Assembly (NCBI GenBank): GCA_031284295.1
Contig: JAITAE010000071.1
Location: forward strand, 1 to 7,752
From: Spirochaetaceae bacterium
GTDB lineage: Bacteria > Spirochaetota > Spirochaetia > Treponematales > Breznakiellaceae
Direction of reading: 5' to 3'
DNA: 7,752 nt
Part shown: in pieces, positions 6,196 to 7,752 of the stretch
Layout: each line of letters starts with the position of its first letter
Numbering within the stretch: position 1 is the first letter of the stretch
The notes under the pieces: generated by a model
Database searches by the model: none
What the model saw: the letters and a program-made list of their open reading frames with translations, nothing else
Told to the model about the DNA's origin: nothing
Program-made: the position numbers and the translations under genes

Positions 6196-7618
6196 TCTGG
6201 CGGTAATCGGCGCGGGGCCCGGAGGTGCGGCGGGGGCGCTCAAGGCCGCTTCCCTTGGCCTTAAGGTTTGCGTGATAGAAAAGGCCGATGTGGGCGGAAC
6301 CTGCCTTAACAGGGGCTGTATCCCGACAAAAACACTGCTGCACGGGGCCTCCTTGTTAAACGATGTACAACACGGCGAATGTTACGGTATAAGCGGCACG
6401 GAAAAGATAGGTTTTGACTTTGCCGCTTTAAGCGCGTGGAAAAGAAAGGTTGTGGAAACGCTGAGGACGGGGCAGACGGCGGCGCTGAAAAAGGCGGGCA
6501 TAGCCTTGGTCAGGGGTACGGCGTTGATCGAAGGGGATCGCTCCGTGATGGTTTCCGGCAGCCCCGTGATACTGGACGGCCGGCAACAGGAGTCTCTGGG
6601 CGAGTCGTACAGGATCGAAGCAAAAAATATCCTTGTTGCCACGGGAACCATTCCCGAAAAAGTTCCGGTGGAGGGGCGCGATTTGCCGAAGGTCTATACC
6701 AGCGACGCCTTTCTTGAGGGGGAGGGCCTTTTCCCAAAACGGCTCGCCATTATAGGCGGAGGCGTTATCGCCGTCGAGTTCGCTCACCTTTACAGCGCCC
6801 TGGGCTGCGAAGTGACGCTCATCGTCAGGCGCACCGTATTCGCCGATATGGAGAGGGAAATAGGGCAGAACACGATGCTCCTTTTGAAAAAAAAGGGCGT
6901 GACGGTAAACACCCTCACAAAGCCCGTGCGCTTTGTCGCGGAAGACGGCGCGGTGCGGGTCTTTACGCGGACCGGCGATGAGGCGGAAGAGAAAAGCATT
7001 GTGGTTGACGCGGCGCTTATGGCGACAGGCCGGAAATCCATGGCGATGGAGCTTTTCGTTCCGGGGAACCCGCCGGAGCTTGATGAAAAGGGCTACGTCA
7101 AGGTCAACGAAAACTATGAAACGAGCATAAAAGGGATATATGCGGCGGGTGATATTGTTTCCGGCGGGATGCAGCTGGCCCACGCCGCATCCGCTGAGGC
7201 GGAAGCGGCAGTCGAATTTATCGCGACAGGGAAGGCGCCGCGCAAATTCGCAATTCCCTCCTGTGTGTACACAAGCCCTGAAATCGCCCTTGTGGGCATA
7301 ACGGAGGATGAGGCGAAAAAACGGAACATTCCCGTTATTTGTGGCAAAGGCGTTTTCGGCGCAAACGGCAAAGCCCTTTTGGAAAATCAGGAACGGGGTT
7401 TTATAAAACTGGTTTTTTCAGCAGATAAACAGATACTGCTTGGCGCGCAGTTTTTTTGCAACCGCGCGACGGACATTATAGCGTGGGCGGCCCAATGCGT
7501 CACAAGCGGCCTGAACGCGGCGCAGATCCATGAAACGGTTTTGCCGCACCCAACTTACTGCGAAACGATTCATGCCGCCCTACAGGACGCGGTTTTGCGT
7601 GGGGGACTGAAAATTTAG
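6173..7618 (+). CDS. lpdA: Dihydrolipoyl dehydrogenase (L-protein)
   Basis: This FAD enzyme reoxidises dihydrolipoyl-GcvH with NAD+, closing the glycine cleavage cycle. From ATG 6173 it has 481 residues, typical of the family. VIGAGPGGAAGALKAASLG (11-29) is the FAD-binding Rossmann loop. GGTCLNRGCIPTKTL (41-55) holds the redox-active Cys44 and Cys49. LAIIGGGVIAVEFA is the NAD(H) loop and IYAAGDI the second FAD motif. HPTYCE at 459-464 gives the active-site His459-Glu464 pair of the dimer interface. Starts at TTG 6161, ATG 6170 and ATG 6173 are all in frame; GGGGGA (6163-6168) favours 6173. The gene overlaps the end of lplA by 23 nt, implying coupled translation. It may also serve 2-oxoacid dehydrogenases; the operon position favours the glycine system. 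Confidence 0.96.
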   Translation: MATLNAFDLAVIGAGPGGAAGALKAASLGLKVCVIEKADVGGTCLNRGCIPTKTLLHGASLLNDVQHGECYGISGTEKIGFDFAALSAWKRKVVETLRTGQTAALKKAGIALVRGTALIEGDRSVMVSGSPVILDGRQQESLGESYRIEAKNILVATGTIPEKVPVEGRDLPKVYTSDAFLEGEGLFPKRLAIIGGGVIAVEFAHLYSALGCEVTLIVRRTVFADMEREIGQNTMLLLKKKGVTVNTLTKPVRFVAEDGAVRVFTRTGDEAEEKSIVVDAALMATGRKSMAMELFVPGNPPELDEKGYVKVNENYETSIKGIYAAGDIVSGGMQLAHAASAEAEAAVEFIATGKAPRKFAIPSCVYTSPEIALVGITEDEAKKRNIPVICGKGVFGANGKALLENQERGFIKLVFSADKQILLGAQFFCNRATDIIAWAAQCVTSGLNAAQIHETVLPHPTYCETIHAALQDAVLRGGLKI

Positions 7619-7752
7619 ACGTTTGCCGCGCAAGCAAACTCTACCGGCGCGCGGTAGTTCCGCCGGTACTACCGCGCTTTCTTCTCATACCTCACCGGCA
7701 GTTTCCTGAAACGCGGTTCCTCCATGAATTACACACCTTCACTATCCGCGGC
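7618..7752 (-). pseudogene. Possible decayed transposase C-terminus
   Basis: One minus-strand frame entering from the right edge reads a stop, then MEEPRFRKLPVRYEKKAR (ATG at 7725-7723), a TAG at 7671-7669, then YRRNYRAPVEFACAANV and TAA at 7617-7615. The pattern RFRKLxxRYEKxAR...NYxAxVxxA resembles the C-terminal region of IS5-like DDE transposases as I remember it. The two stops mean it could not be functional here. It overlaps the operon terminator, so the resemblance could be chance or an old insertion that donated the 3' flank. The resemblance is from memory and the stretch is short. Confidence 0.25.
7649..7685 (+). terminator. Intrinsic terminator of the gcv operon
   Basis: GCGCGGTAG (7649-7657) pairs perfectly with CTACCGCGC (7669-7677) around an 11-nt loop, followed by TTTCTTCT (7678-7685). 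It starts 30 nt after the lpdA stop. A smaller hairpin GTTTGC/GCAAAC (7621-7639) precedes it. A competing hairpin CTACCG/CGGTAG (7641-7657) uses the same 5' arm, so two folds are possible. The T-tract is interrupted by C, but the GC-rich stem supports a terminator. Confidence 0.7.

Noticed and set aside
6428..7183. Minus-strand frame of 251 codons within lpdA
   Set aside because: It lies antisense to an intact dihydrolipoyl dehydrogenase and has no recognisable motif.

Overview
The window holds a complete glycine cleavage operon on the + strand, headed by a tandem glycine riboswitch. The order is riboswitch, gcvT, gcvH, gcvPA, gcvPB, lplA, lpdA, terminator. P-protein is split into two subunits, as in Firmicutes, Thermotogae and spirochaetes. 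Base composition is moderately GC-rich by eye, with strong GGAGG-type ribosome binding sites. With the split P-protein and a lipoate ligase, this fits an anaerobic bacterium, perhaps a Treponema-like spirochaete. That placement is an inference from gene content and style; no taxonomic marker is present.

Layout. Bases 1-265 carry two short, overlapping minus-strand reading frames that run off the left edge; they are protein-like but unrecognised. Bases 243-464 are unusually rich in inverted repeats, including three related copies of a palindrome of the form TGTCAAC-TTT-GTTGACA just before the riboswitch. Bases 508-686 fold as two glycine aptamers, and 689-728 resembles a terminator expression platform. 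Bases 748-7618 are the six-gene operon. Gene gaps are 42 nt (gcvT-gcvH), 76 nt (gcvH-gcvPA) and 84 nt (gcvPB-lplA), each with a hairpin; gcvPA/gcvPB and lplA/lpdA overlap. A hairpin plus T-rich tract at 7649-7685 ends the operon. The last ~130 bases have a weak minus-strand resemblance to the C-terminus of a DDE transposase, broken by stops.

How the genes work together. P-protein (GcvPA plus GcvPB) decarboxylates glycine and loads the aminomethyl group on the lipoyl arm of GcvH. GcvT releases ammonia and passes the one-carbon unit to tetrahydrofolate. LpdA reoxidises the dihydrolipoyl arm with NAD+. LplA attaches lipoate to GcvH. The operon thus encodes all four cleavage-system proteins plus their cofactor ligase, under glycine-sensing control. 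The best-characterised parts are conventional; the less explained parts are the palindrome array upstream, the intercistronic hairpins, and the two window edges.
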